Below, one piece after another: positions 47,350 to 59,800 of a DNA stretch of 64,000 nt. Under the pieces are notes generated by a model. The model was not told the DNA's origin. It did no database searches and saw only the letters and a list, made by a program, of their open reading frames with translations. Each line of letters starts with the position of its first letter. Positions within the stretch are counted from its first letter, which is position 1. Location: positions 28,600,650 through 28,664,649 of the forward strand of contig NC_134026.1 of NCBI RefSeq assembly GCF_964204645.1. Reading direction: 5' to 3'. This DNA is from Tubulanus polymorphus (lineage: Eukaryota; Nemertea; Palaeonemertea; Tubulaniformes; Tubulanidae). The position numbers and the translations under genes were made by a program.

Positions 47350-48744
47350 TGATTTTAGTTATATATACATATATTCTTGAGTTTCATGTTGGTTCTTAAT
47401 CTTCGATTTTGTTAATCGGAAAAGGAAGATGGTTGTGGTGCTTGTGGAATTAGTCTATCTGATCATGATCCCTGGATTGTGAATCCGTTCTGTTGGTCCT
47501 CTTCACTACTAATGTTAACTGATTCTTCGAATTGCCCCCGACAACCGGCAGCACAATCGTCAAATTAACCGGCTTGTGAAATAAAAGCCTATTCTAAATG
47601 TGTAAAACGCATTAACATTCCCTTAATCTTTAAAGCCCAATGACTAGCCACTGTAACGATTAAAGCACTGCCAGTTGACTGTATATAATATATATTTATA
47701 TACCGTGGTTCTTGTGTCTATAGTGACGTACTCCACGGTAGATCGTTACTATCGTCATTTGTATTACTGCCCCATGAGACCAGTGACATACGACGTTGAA
47801 TGATACGGCTGTAGAGTTTGATAATCAGCACATCATACAGGTAGGTCTGCATGTTACAAACCGGGATTTGTTAATTTTAAAGAGAAAAATGCACGATTTC
47901 TTTTAAATTTTGATTACTTGATGAATGATCAAATATTCATTGGATCCTTGTTTTGCCTCGGTAATCAAATGTATCAAAGACGTGGGACCACAAAACACGT
48001 TATTCTAGAAAACTAAAGGAACCATATATTATTTTATTTCATAATTCAGTTTGAAAACAAGTTTATTTTCATGTTTTCTATTTTGCTCCTAAGCGTTTCA
48101 CTCTCGACTAACAAGCGCATTAAATGTGCTATCTGGTGCCAGCTATAACTCATAAGTGCAAATCACCATGGAGATATTCATATCAGCTATCAGCTGCTAC
48201 TCTTGGAATAACTCTACTTCTTAATCAGTTCCTTAAAATAAATTGCTTCGCAATTTACAGGATTAGACTATAAATTACATATAACGAACGCGTCCGCCTA
48301 TTAAACACAGTACCTCGTGTTATACACTTATTGCCTAACCTGTCAATTAAAAAAGTCTCGGGTCTTTAAATGTAAAAGACACCGAGAAAACACCTGTTTC
48401 AATATAAACGCGTATTATTTCTAGAAAATGAAAACTTGTTTTTTCTAAAATAAGGGTATGAAATAGGTATATTGTTAAATAATACTGGTCTGAACGCGTC
48501 AGTATTACTTTATGGAGGTTTTATTGTTCTATAAGACGCGTGAGGCCTCTTTAACCCTTTAGAAATATGGATAATAATTCTTTCATAGAATACAATTTAC
48601 TACAAAAATGCATGCCTGTGTTGTTTACATACATATACGTGAATCGTCTGTCAATACTTGGAGCGGAACACTTACGGATTTCACACCGATGAAACCACTG
48701 TAAATCTCACATTTCAGTTTGTTCTTGTTTCTTTAGATATCAAG
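47350..48744. other. Intergenic DNA and upstream region of the five-motif gene
   Basis: No exon supported, except that a tctttag acceptor lies ten bases before the ATG at 48745, so a noncoding first exon may be within this stretch. Confidence 0.4.
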
Positions 48745-49545
48745 ATGAGCGGAATGTACTATAAAGTAATACCAAAGGCTAAAGCCGTGAAGATGTATGG
48801 ATACCAAAAAGCTAGCCCAGAAAAGATCGAAATGATCAATCAAAGAATGCTGAAACCGACAAACGCGTCTATGTATGGCTTAGTCGAGTATAAAGGCGAT
48901 GGACAATTTCGGAAACGTCCGCATACAGCCTGCGTGTGTTCAAGGGCTCCGGACGATGCGGTAATGACGCCAAACAACAAAGTTTACGTCGATGAAAGAA
49001 CTCTAAATCGTATTATTCGCCGTCTAAGAACTCCGACGTTTTGTAGTCAAATTGGTAATGCAGATAAGGATACGGACGAAATGGAGACTGATTTGCAGAA
49101 ATTTGTTCGCACGAAACCAATTTCAGACGCTGAAGAGAAAAAGCGCTTGAAACGATTAATGCGACCGACGACTGCCACCAATCAAAAGAAAGTCGGTTGT
49201 TGTTACATTTGTGAAGATTCGAGAAATTCGGATATCATGAAAGAGTGTTTTTGCGACGATAAAGTCGTGCCGGAGGCCGAATTAGAGGAAATAGTTTGGC
49301 GAATGCAAAAAACAACGAACGCTTCAAAGGGCGGGAAAGATATGTGTCGAAAGGCTCCCGAAGCGACAAAAATTACGATAGCATACGATCGGCTACCATT
49401 AATGAGTGGTCTGCCAAGAACGAGAAAAGTTAATGACATCGTTAACAGACTCTATAAGCCAAAATCGAATGGGGATTACTATTACAGAACAGGACATGCT
49501 AAACAGCAGCACCGTTCACGATCAGCTCAAGCCAGAATGTGCTAG
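48745..49545 (+). CDS. Unrecognised protein with five R-[LM]-x-x-P-T-like motifs
   Basis: Coding sequence in one exon, 266 residues. ATG at 48745 is chosen because a ttctttag acceptor precedes it by about ten bases; in-frame codons further up to 48658 lack an ATG. I do not recognise the family. Five spaced motifs share a pattern: INQRMLKPTNAS, IIRRLRTPTFCS, LKRLMRPTTAT, IVWRMQKTTNAS and IVNRLYKPKSN, each at the end of a short helical, charged segment. Between them are Cys pairs (CVCSRAP, CCYICED, CFCDD). The protein is basic, Tyr-containing and has no signal peptide or membrane segment. Short repeats of this sort occur in ciliary microtubule-associated proteins, so an axonemal or sperm role is possible, but this is a guess. 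It is convergent with the Gln-rich two-TM gene. Confidence 0.7.
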   Translation: MSGMYYKVIPKAKAVKMYGYQKASPEKIEMINQRMLKPTNASMYGLVEYKGDGQFRKRPHTACVCSRAPDDAVMTPNNKVYVDERTLNRIIRRLRTPTFCSQIGNADKDTDEMETDLQKFVRTKPISDAEEKKRLKRLMRPTTATNQKKVGCCYICEDSRNSDIMKECFCDDKVVPEAELEEIVWRMQKTTNASKGGKDMCRKAPEATKITIAYDRLPLMSGLPRTRKVNDIVNRLYKPKSNGDYYYRTGHAKQQHRSRSAQARMC

Positions 49546-49785
49546 TTGACGGTCGTTTCTTTCCGATGAACCATCGCCTTATATATGTTGAGATCGTGTT
49601 GGTATTGGTTGTTGATTTAACAAACAAAAGTGTTTTACTTGATTAAAGTGTTTAATATTTTGAAATCTAAAATGGTACACATGCGCAACATTATATATCG
49701 GTATACGTTATATATGAATAATGTAAAACATATTAACAAACATCGTAGCATACATTAAAATATTTGGAAGCTTTTATGTTTATGC

Positions 49786-49791
49786 TTTATT
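49786..49791 (-). terminator. Polyadenylation signal AATAAA, Gln-rich two-TM gene
   Basis: Minus-strand AATAAA about 290 bases after the stop of the minus-strand gene. It lies upstream of the plus-strand signal at 49811, so the 3' ends of the two convergent genes would overlap. Confidence 0.45.
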
Positions 49792-49810
49792 CACACGTTC
49801 TATATAATAC

Positions 49811-49816
49811 AATAAA
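49811..49816 (+). terminator. Polyadenylation signal AATAAA, five-motif gene
   Basis: AATAAA about 265 bases past the stop codon at 49545, within an A-rich stretch. Confidence 0.5.
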
Positions 49817-50076
49817 AAACGTGTCATAAACGTGGCTAGTGAAATGTTACATTAATTTTCCTTTCTTTGTACCTATTCATTTTCCCGTACCGGGTACGTA
49901 ACGATATCTATCATGCATAAGCCGTACGCACACCGACGGCCAAACAGTCATCGCACTCAGTTTTTTAATCGAACTGGGCCTGGTCCGATTCATACAGACG
50001 CCATGTTTGATGGCAGTATCGTCGATCTCCCCATTATCAAATCGTTTAGAAAAGTCTTCGTTACTGCTTGAACCGT

Positions 50077-53016
50077 TTAGTTATCATAAAGACTTCCCCT
50101 TCTTGGATATTCTGTACTACCGCTTGCTGCTGATGCCGCGTGCTGATCTCCATGTTGATAGGAATATGAGTATGAATATTCATTTTGATACTGGCCGCCA
50201 GCACCGCCGGCTTGTTGTATCGGTATATTCGACCCCATAGCTACACCAGATTGCTGTACCATACTACTAGATTCTCCCATTGTAGCCCTTTGCGGTTGCG
50301 GATTGAAATTAACGGTTTGAACGAGGATCGGTTGGTCTTGAGCGGTTATATGCCCCGATGATGTTCCAGCCATATTCCCCGCAATATCGTTACCGTACGA
50401 CGTCGATGAAGTCACCGTTTTAGTTTCGTGGTGTTCATTTACCCCACCACTAGGGGGTGGGCGATACAATACAGCCCCTGGAGAGGCAATATTCTGTTGA
50501 TCTTGATATACAATCGTCGACTGTTCGCTTCTACTTTCAATATGTTGTGGTACAGGTTGGTGGATAGGTTGTTGATGCGCTATGATTTGGCGTTGTTGAA
50601 GTGATGGACTTTGTTGTACAACTAGAATCTGTTGGTCGTGTCCAATAGGGGTAAAACTGCGCTGCTGTAAACTTGGACTTTGTTGTACAACAAAAACCTG
50701 CTGCTCATTACTTTTAGCAAAAGCCTGTGAACCAGATCCCCCTTTCTGCCCCCTCTGTGCATACGACGCTTGTGCGCTTGATGGGATATAAAACTGTTTA
50801 CCTCCCGCTCGCTTCGTTTCGTTTTGTTGCACAGTAACAAAACCACTATTTTGTGCTTGAACTGATGCGGCATTCTGCGGGGCTTGTTGCACGACTATAA
50901 CCTGGCGCTGTTCGCCCCCTTGTTGACCGTAGTTTTCACCGACCTGATTTGCGCTGTAGTACTGAAAGTCGAAGTCTTTTTCGGCAACAGCAGAGGTTGG
51001 TCGTGACGACCACGAACCACCACTTACATCACGCTTCAATGAACGATCTTCGTACTCAGGAGTTGTACCAGCAGATGTTTGAGCGACGACTATCGCAGGT
51101 GTGTGATGAGTTGGTTGCACGATGGTAATACTTCCCCCACCAGCTGCAGCTTGTGTAGGAACAACTTGAAGCTGCGCTTTCTTAGTTCCTTTCTTCACGA
51201 CTACAACTCGAGGTTCCTGAAATATTACGCAATGAAATTCCATAAAAATGTATTTCCCTGGATATCGCAATGTTGTATTATAGTTCTGATACTTACCTGG
51301 CTGTTGATATAGTTAGGATTACTGCGAGTTGGTTTTATGCAGAAAGCATGACAGCACAGTATCATGGACATAAGTATGAAACACCAACCTAGTCCCAAAA
51401 GTACAAATCCCCATGGTTTCAATGTGCTAGAATATGAATAAGATATTGTTACTTAAATGCTAGCTTTTCGAAATATATCATTAGCTTGGTTCATACGTGT
51501 TTTGCTATGTGCTAAGAATCTTGCATATTGAGCTACCGATTAGGGAGATAGGCTCACAATTTAAACTCGAACCACGGTGTTAAAAGTAAATCCATTGCCA
51601 ATTATGTTCAAACATGACACCGCCAAATCTAACTGGTGAGCCCATGGTCTAGCTGAATGAGCACAGAGACGGCGTGGTCAGCCTTTCTGGCTGCAGATCA
51701 CGCTTACTAAAAGTTTGAAATAGTGGAGTTATATCACCTAATATATCTATGGATATCGTTACCATGTTTTATTCTCTATTTTCAATAGAGATTTTTAGTA
51801 GGTTTAGCGTTGGTAACACAGAAACAGCGCGTCTGCTAAAGTGTATCAGGAGGTGTATAGCAGATTTCTATCCAATGTGTGTTTTGTGCATACCTCGAGC
51901 TCTAAAATATACACCGATTGCATAAACAGAAAACTTGTTCTTTAAGTGTAGAATTTCAGCCGGCTAAATTTAGCTAGTGTTTATTCATCACAGAGGTACG
52001 CATCAGGTTAGAACCAACAGGTAGCTAGGAATTAACATGACATTAATCCAACTTCAAACGAAATATCTCGGTAAACTTCATTAACTTTTACTTTTTCATT
52101 GCTTTGTAATAGTATTTTAGTATTCAGGAGATTTCACACAGAAATATGATGCAGCGACTATCAAAGAATGATGTATACATACAAATGTCCAGACAAGCGA
52201 ATGAACATATATCTAATTTTTGGATACAGGAGATCGTGTCAGTCTCATCCGTACAGTTTTACTACAGGCTCATAGGCTTGTTAGGAGGTGTTTTCGATTT
52301 ATTACGCTTTTTTAACGGACATGGTTGGATGCTCTTAACTGTATCGAAGTTAGATAATGATAACGCGTTAAACCTCCCGATAAAATTAACCTGAATTTAT
52401 AATCAAATTATTCGACATTCCTCCGCATGCCGTAACAGGTCTCTCAGCGGAAAGAGCGTCTTGAACTTCGATATATCATCAAATACAGCAGCTCGAGCGC
52501 GTAGACTAAAGCACTAAAACTCTTACACAACACTCTCATATTTCTGAATGCCTTTAGTCTGACTTAGTCTAAGCAAAACCTACACGATCTCAGCAAAAAT
52601 GTTATCTAAAAGCTGATCTTTCATATAAAAAGAACCAAATGAACTTTATTTGAGAACTATGAGTTTCAGATATATCAGAATTCACTGAGTGGTTATTCAA
52701 TGTTAGTTGATTCCAGTAGCTTGTTTAATTTGTTCATAGAAATGATAATAGGATAATTATCTCTTAATCAATTAGCATTTCTGTGTTAATTTGTCTCAAT
52801 TTCCCAGTCACCTACATTATGAAATATATATTACATGACTACTTATGAAACTTACCCTGGCATATGATTGAGACCAACGAGAACAAGTATGAGGCCTGCT
52901 AACAGTAAAACACCTCCAAATCCACCTAGTAAATATACAATCTCTTTTGGTAAGACATAATCATGGATCTTGGCTTTCCCTATTTTCACTTTTCCCTTGA
53001 TTATCGGCCTCGCCAT
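50077..53016 (-). CDS. Unrecognised two-TM protein with long Gln/Val-rich tail
   Basis: Three coding exons on the minus strand: 52856-53016, 51297-51426 and 50077-51216, giving 476 residues. All junctions are GT-AG and in phase. The start is ATG at 53016-53014 (MARPIIKGKVKIGKAK). TM1 is about residues 27-50 (YLLGGFGGVLLLAGLILVLV) and TM2 about residues 58-83 (WGFVLLGLGWCFILMSMILC), joined by a short loop. The tail of about 370 residues is Gln-, Val- and Ser-rich with repeats of VVQQSPSLQQR and QQVIVVQQ type, a Tyr/Ser run (YSYSYSYQ) near the end, and no folded domain. The two TMs suggest a small membrane anchor; the tail looks disordered and possibly prone to aggregation. No family is recognised and the function is unknown. 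It is on the strand opposite to its convergent neighbour. Confidence 0.72.
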
Positions 53017-53486
53017 AATCCAACTTTTCACAATTTAGTTTGGCTCCTACGAATAACCAGAACGTTTATCAACCATAACTGATTCGTGCTGTGTGATACT
53101 CTCGATCTATCTCATACAGCACGTAACCATACCGCGCCACACCTACACTGATTTAAACTTTGTAGTTGCGCTTAGCGCTTCCGCTGACGCTAGTCCTCGA
53201 GGCAGCAGTCATGAAAATGATTCTTTCGCATCGCTTCGATGCACTGACGCAATCAAACTCCAGACCTGGACCCGCCAGACTGCAATTATCATAAATAAGT
53301 CACTTTTTGGCTTCTTTGGTCTCACTCCGTATTGTAGCAATTCACACGAAACCCTGTCAATTTTTCTACTATGATTTAATTTTGAAATGCAAAATAAATT
53401 CATTCTCATTCATCATTCGTCATGATTCGACTCAATTCGTCCCCTGTCGTACGCTGGACGCGCCCTTTGGAACAGTGACGTCAAGC

Positions 53487-53592
53487 CAAGGGTAGTAAGT
53501 TCGTAAAACGTAAGTCATAAAATGTGATTTGTATTTCGTAAAGCGTAAGTCATAATTCGTATAAGCTTAACTCGTTAAACGTAATTGTATAA
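53487..53592. repeat. Degenerate CGTAAAACGTAAGTCATAA repeats
   Basis: Three imperfect units of a 20-30-base motif: cgtaaaacgtaagtcataaa, cgtaaagcgtaagtcataat and cgttaaacgtaat, within about 100 bases. No inverted ends are obvious. It lies between the Gln-rich gene's 5' end and the next locus. Confidence 0.5.
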
Positions 53593-53841
53593 AATCTAGA
53601 CCACGTGTGACATACGAAATGAAGGGAAAACGAATTCACCGGTCCGGTCGCGCCCGCCGGTGTCACCAAACATTTGTACTTACGTAAATCAAATATTGTA
53701 TATTGTCAACCCTTATAAAGTGGGACTACATATTCGCCATCTATCGGTCAGGTTCAGTATACTACCTCCATCTTTGTTGATACACGAAATATTTCTGTCG
53801 CGTGTGCACGTTTCTTTTCAATATTTCACCTCTTTCTTGCT

Positions 53842-56800
53842 ATGGATCGGTGAGTCTTTCAGTATCTAATACTAATCTGTGTAATAAACTGTCGTTAACT
53901 TTTCATAGCTGTGGTTGTAATGATTCATAAAGCACGCTAAAGTTACTTTCTTATTTCGATTGTCAACACCACCACCCGCGCTTGCTTGAAATCCTCATCA
54001 TCGACTCCCGTATTGGCCATTATTGCATTGCAATTCTCGCGCACTTGTTATGTAACTGTCTCTTGCATCTTTCTATTTCACATTGCTCCCACGAAAAGCT
54101 GGAGTTATATATATATATATTCAGGGTTGTGTTTCAACTCCTACCTAAGCCATTCCAGGCGCGTTGTTGGAACTGGATATGGAATGGAAGCAATTTTTGA
54201 TTGCCGTGGCCAGTTGCCGATTTTTGATGGGTTCTGATGTATTGCTGCATTGAATTTACTCCAATTTCTTCAAAATATGGTATTCAAAGGAAAAAATGTC
54301 GTTCAGTAATTTATTTGATTTATGCCTTAATTTGGTTCCCATGGCACGCCACTAAAATTTAGTCTGAAATGAATTAGTAATTTTACAGCTATTATTAGGG
54401 TTACACATTTTTTGAGACACCCTTTACAGGCATCTAATACGACCAGCCCAACAGTTTAAGTCTTAGGGTTCTTAGGTACAATACAAATGGCTCCTAACCT
54501 TAGCACTTAGTATGTTAGCACTAGACTGACCAGAGAGGTGACCTACTGCGGTGTACTGTTACTACCCGGGTCATCTCGTAGAAGGATAGCTGGTGTTAAG
54601 TGGTTGCTCATGCCTTGTTCATACATCCTAGCCTGTCTTTGTATTGGCAAGGTGGTGAAGGCCCATTCCCTAATACCTGAAATAGTCTGAAATCTCTAGG
54701 TGAATAGGCCCCTTGTTTTTATACAGATACTCCAGGCCTGTTGAAAAACTGAATCCTCCAGAAAATGTTAACCCTGCAGCAAGCTTGAATTGATGAATCT
54801 CTTCAGGGACTCGTTTTACAGCTCATGAATCTGATGAATTATTTAAGACATTTTATTTCATGTGACGCCCCATATTTTCTGCTTTATTGCTGATACAGGT
54901 TTTTTTTATCATCTATCTTCGTTCTAACATTTTTCATTAATTACACTGTAGTCTATATCTTATAATGCACTCTTTAACTTCCTGGATACAAAGATGAAAG
55001 GAATTGGAGTCACTGCATTTTCCGGCGAAATTCATGAAGATTCTTTTGTAGAATTGTTATCTGTGAAATAAAGAGAAATAAAAAAGGTCTTAGTAACTTT
55101 TATTTTGATTTCGACGAAGGTTTGGTCAGTTTTTGTTTTGAGAATGGAAATGTAGATGCAGTTTACTTCGATCATACAAGATACGTACACATTGATTCAG
55201 TCGGAATGTTAATGAGGATTTTGGCCTAATTTCTTACAATGCTGGTTGTCCATATTGTAAAATGGAGGGAAACATGAACTCTGATCCCTGAAATCCAAGA
55301 TATGCCCTATACAACAAGAACACCTAGATTGGTGCAAAGGTGGTCACATGATATTAGGGAAACAGTGGGGTTGGCATGGCAAAATAGTCCCCTTGCTTTA
55401 GATTGGTCACATGATATCAAGCTAAGTCCACACCTACGGTTGGCATGATTGAATTCACCCTAGACTTATGATTGGTCCATAGACAGCCACCTGATAGTAT
55501 GTGATTTGCATTAAAAGAGCATTTTTTTTCAATCAATTTCATGATCAGGGTTCTTATGAACATGATCTTGCAATTGACCATCACAAAATCGAAATCGATA
55601 ACAATTATCGGACGAACCCATTTGTGTGTCTGAATATCCCTTGCATTTAGATTTGATCTTGAAAAAAGAGTTTGTCCTCAGTATTTACAGTTTAATCAAC
55701 TATTTAGACCCAACAAAATTTATCAGGGTTACAACAAATCTAGATATATGTATTTGTAAACATTATTATTTATGTACAGGTGGACAGTAAATAATATCTG
55801 AATCAGATCAAAATCCGACTGAAACATATTTTCACGTAGGTGGTTTTACCATAGACAATATGATATATAATTAGAGTCCATGGTTTGTAAGTGTACATGA
55901 GTCCTGACTTGTGATAGATACTAGCACATTAGTTTTTGTGTTTACATGTGATTGAGCGTGACACATGTTATATATGATAGTTCAATTGCAGGTGTTAAAC
56001 TGCATTGAATAATGGACATTGTTTTGTAGTAATCTTTTCCAAAGCAGCTAATTTTCAGTAATTAATCATGAATGGGGAATGACATATAGAGACCTGTCAT
56101 AAACAGCTCAACACTTAATTACTCACTTGGGGTAAAATATCTAGTGCTTTTGTCAGCTGATAGATTTTCATGAATGCATCAAATATCTTGTTATAGTCTG
56201 AGTTGTCTAAATGAAATAGCAGCTAGTGCTTAGAACAAATTGCTTCCTTCGACCAATAATGTTGCATGTGAGATGTGATGAGAGGAAATTTGACGCCGCA
56301 TTGTCCAATGTACATTAGTCCTGTCAGTCGGAAATTGAAGTCATACTAATGAATAAAACATTTGCTGTACAAACACGGATTTGAGAAGAGAAGGTGCTTA
56401 GTTCCCTAAAAACCAATGAATTAAAAATGTCAATATGCTTTTTCGTGTAAAATGTATTATATATGATTTGTAATATTTTCTGGTGTTAACGATGAAATGA
56501 GTTTCTTGATTTTTTCATTTATTACAGAAATGGTTATTGCGATGAATTTCAAAAACTGAGAAAACCGTTAATGTTCTATCAGTAAGTATCTTGATATGGT
56601 ATGAAATTGATCGTAGAAATAACTTGTTGTATGTGGTTTTTTTTTTTTTAACGCCCGACAATTGCTCGATTCATTACGACGGACAAGAACTTACTTTTTT
56701 TCTTTTTTTACTGCTAAGCATAAAATGACTGTAGAACAGTTGGTAGGAACATCATCTTCCGTTCATTCAATCATTTCACATTGTCTACGCTTCTATCTCA

Positions 56801-59800
56801 CTATCTTTACTTGAAATTATACAGCAGAAAGTCATCGGATATCCAGCAGTCAGGTAGTCAGATTAATTTCCTATCAATATTTACTGGTAGGAATAAGTTT
56901 TGTGGCATCGTGAATGTTCTACTATAATGGAATTCTAGTGTTTTCGAGCATTGGATCGTTCATTTCACCTCTGACTGCGGTTTATAAAAAGTTTCTAGTC
57001 ACGCGTTTAATTGTCTATTGCAAGATTTCATAAATTATCTTCAAACTGTGGGCTACTTAAACAAGTCCGTCAGGAAGGGATTACTGCGAATGATTTCATC
57101 GATATATCAAATTGATTAGTTTGATATTGATAGTTTAAATTGATAGATCAATAATTGGATATGAACTTTAGCAAAGTTGTGAGCTGAATTCTTAAATTTT
57201 TATCGCTTAAATCAGTTCCTTCAATTAGGAATTATTTGACTACGATTTTATAATTGTTCCAACGATGGATGAAAATCACGACTATTTAACTCTGTGCGTA
57301 GGACTGTTAAGGTAAGTTTTAAGATCGATGAATCTGAATTTCTAAAATCATGCAATCTTAGCTGAAATGATACATCGTAGGGAATTTCAAATCAAATACC
57401 TGTAACAAAGAATAATTTTATTCATTCAATATTTGAATTCCTCGGTGAAATTTTGATAGATATCCGTATGATTTTCAAATTTTTTATGCTTTTGCCTAAA
57501 ATTATTGAAAGATTTGCTTTAGGTCCTATATGTGTTTGAAGTTATTCAGATTATTGGGTTAATCCTGTAAGTGATGATATTTCCCTGAATCCACCTGATA
57601 ATAGTTTTCTGAAAGTTGAAGGTCTCAATTACAGTTACCAATCAGTTAGCAATCAGTAAACGTATGTAACATTGTACGTATCTAATTCCCAGTCGAAGGT
57701 TTTTCTCGGTAAAGAATTTCAATGGTTTTGCAGAAAATGTGATTTTTACACAGTTGGAAGTCGGCGTTAAAATAAATAAATGCCGTGTCGATGGGAGTGA
57801 TAAGAACCGTATTTAGTTACAGGTTTAAAACACCCTTCATTCTATTGATATAGCAGACTAACTTGTTACCAAATTTAGATGATAAAAAGTTGTTGTAATT
57901 TTGGTTGCGTTTTATTCGCTTGATTTACAGTAACGTAGAGAGTGAAAGTTGAGGCAGCTGAGTTCAGCTGGTTACTATTAATCTTCACTGAGATTTGTTT
58001 GTGGATTAACGTTATTTTAGGAGATAATTAGGCTTTTTTTGCATGCGTTATTTTCTAGACGATGAGGCATGTTATTGTGACAAGTAAAGGTTAATCAGTG
58101 GGTGCTTTTACCTTTATATCGCGTGAGCAAATTGATTTAAAAATCAGCAGCGTGTTACGATTATATCTCGTTGTGGTTTGTTTAATATAACCGTGAGATG
58201 ATTATTTTTTGCTGTCTTGTTTGGAGCCATACACTCTTCACAACTGACAGATTGTAATTTTTGTTTGACGCAATGAATGAAATCGAAGCCGGCAAAAACC
58301 TTGGGAAAGAATAGATATATGGGTGTCAGTTTATTTTCGTTTTTTTCTTTTTTCTGATTAAAAATATATCTACCTGTGTTATCGGAAATCTGGAAATATT
58401 CATTACATCCGAACCGGATTAAAAATCATAGTTTGCTTTTTGAAACTTCAGGGGCCCCTAATCCGGCTGTTGGTCGTAAGTATAGTCATCGTTTATATGA
58501 ATATATATTTCAAACCTCGCGGCTTGATAATATTCAGATTCTCTCTTTCACTTTGCTTTAAATCCTCGCTTTATGAGACCTTTTTTACCGTATTTTATCA
58601 TCGCAATAAACTTTATTCTTCGCTGTAGGTTTTATCTCCTTCCACCGGCCATACCTAGCACAAATGAAAAAAACATAAAGAGTTTATATTAATTACATAT
58701 TTTTCACTCCCGTATTTCTACAAGTTTTTTTTAACGTAGACCGTGTTGTTTCAAGGCAATCTTTCATTAGTTAAGAAAATGTGTTGGGCGTACTTTGTAA
58801 ATAAATAAGTATCGAAATCTTTCTTGATGAAACGTATTTTCCAGAAATTGTGAATCGCCCGTAACTATAGGACTAAAGAACATTAATTGATGCTTGACTT
58901 CTTTCTGTTCTGCTCTTGAGTTGTGTTTCTTTTCTCCAATCGGCGTCCCACCTGATTAATGAATAGAATAGATTTCGGTGAGAATATCCTATTTATTTCA
59001 CTGAGTTCTCTTGATCAAGAAGGTTCTTAATACATGTTCTCTTTCGTAAATCTTTCTTCATTTGATGTAAGTGACACTTTTGTTCTTGTTAAACAACTTC
59101 ATTAAATCATGCACTTTTTCCTTATCGTTACTTTTACATTTTTGTTAAATTTTTCCATTTTTCTTTAAATTTCAGAGAGCTTTCCAGTGCAGGAATGAAG
59201 GTAAATATAATATATATCTTTTTTCTTATATCTCCTGATATTCCGAAAATTTGACAATATGATTCCAGTCTCAGGATCTATTTCACTGTCCGGTTTAGGG
59301 CTTAATTGTCTATATTATATCTATTAGCAGGCTCTGCATTCAAGGTTTAATTTTTTGCATTCTGATTTGTATTTTTTTTCATTTTCTGCATTATATCGAC
59401 ATGGTAACAAAATTCATTGTAAAGCAGAAAGTGGCGCACTTAGCTTTGTTGTTCAAGTATTGGCCCACTCATTGCATGTTCCAAGTATTTGATTTTTAAA
59501 TCAAGACAATAGCGAGCCCAATTCCCATGCACTAATGATGCTGTTTTGCATATAAAAGTAGAAATGAATTTTTCAGTAAACATTCCCGCTGCTGTACAGC
59601 ACCTATAAACCTATAAAACAGACCCTGAAAGTGATTTTTCAAGTGATTTTTGTTTCGTTTTGACTGAGGTTATGGGAAGTACTGGAATGTGTGAAAGAAT
59701 TTCATCTCCAAACTATTCTCTTCTACCGTCTATAGTTTTGATGTAAAACATGTCTGATTTCCCTGCTATGCCGGAATAATATATATGTTGTAAACGATCG

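Noticed and set aside
58452-58475. 24-base candidate exon with ttcag acceptor and GTAAGT donor
   Set aside because: Joined to the exon ending at 57311 it gives an immediate TAA, while the exon at 59176 joins in phase without it.
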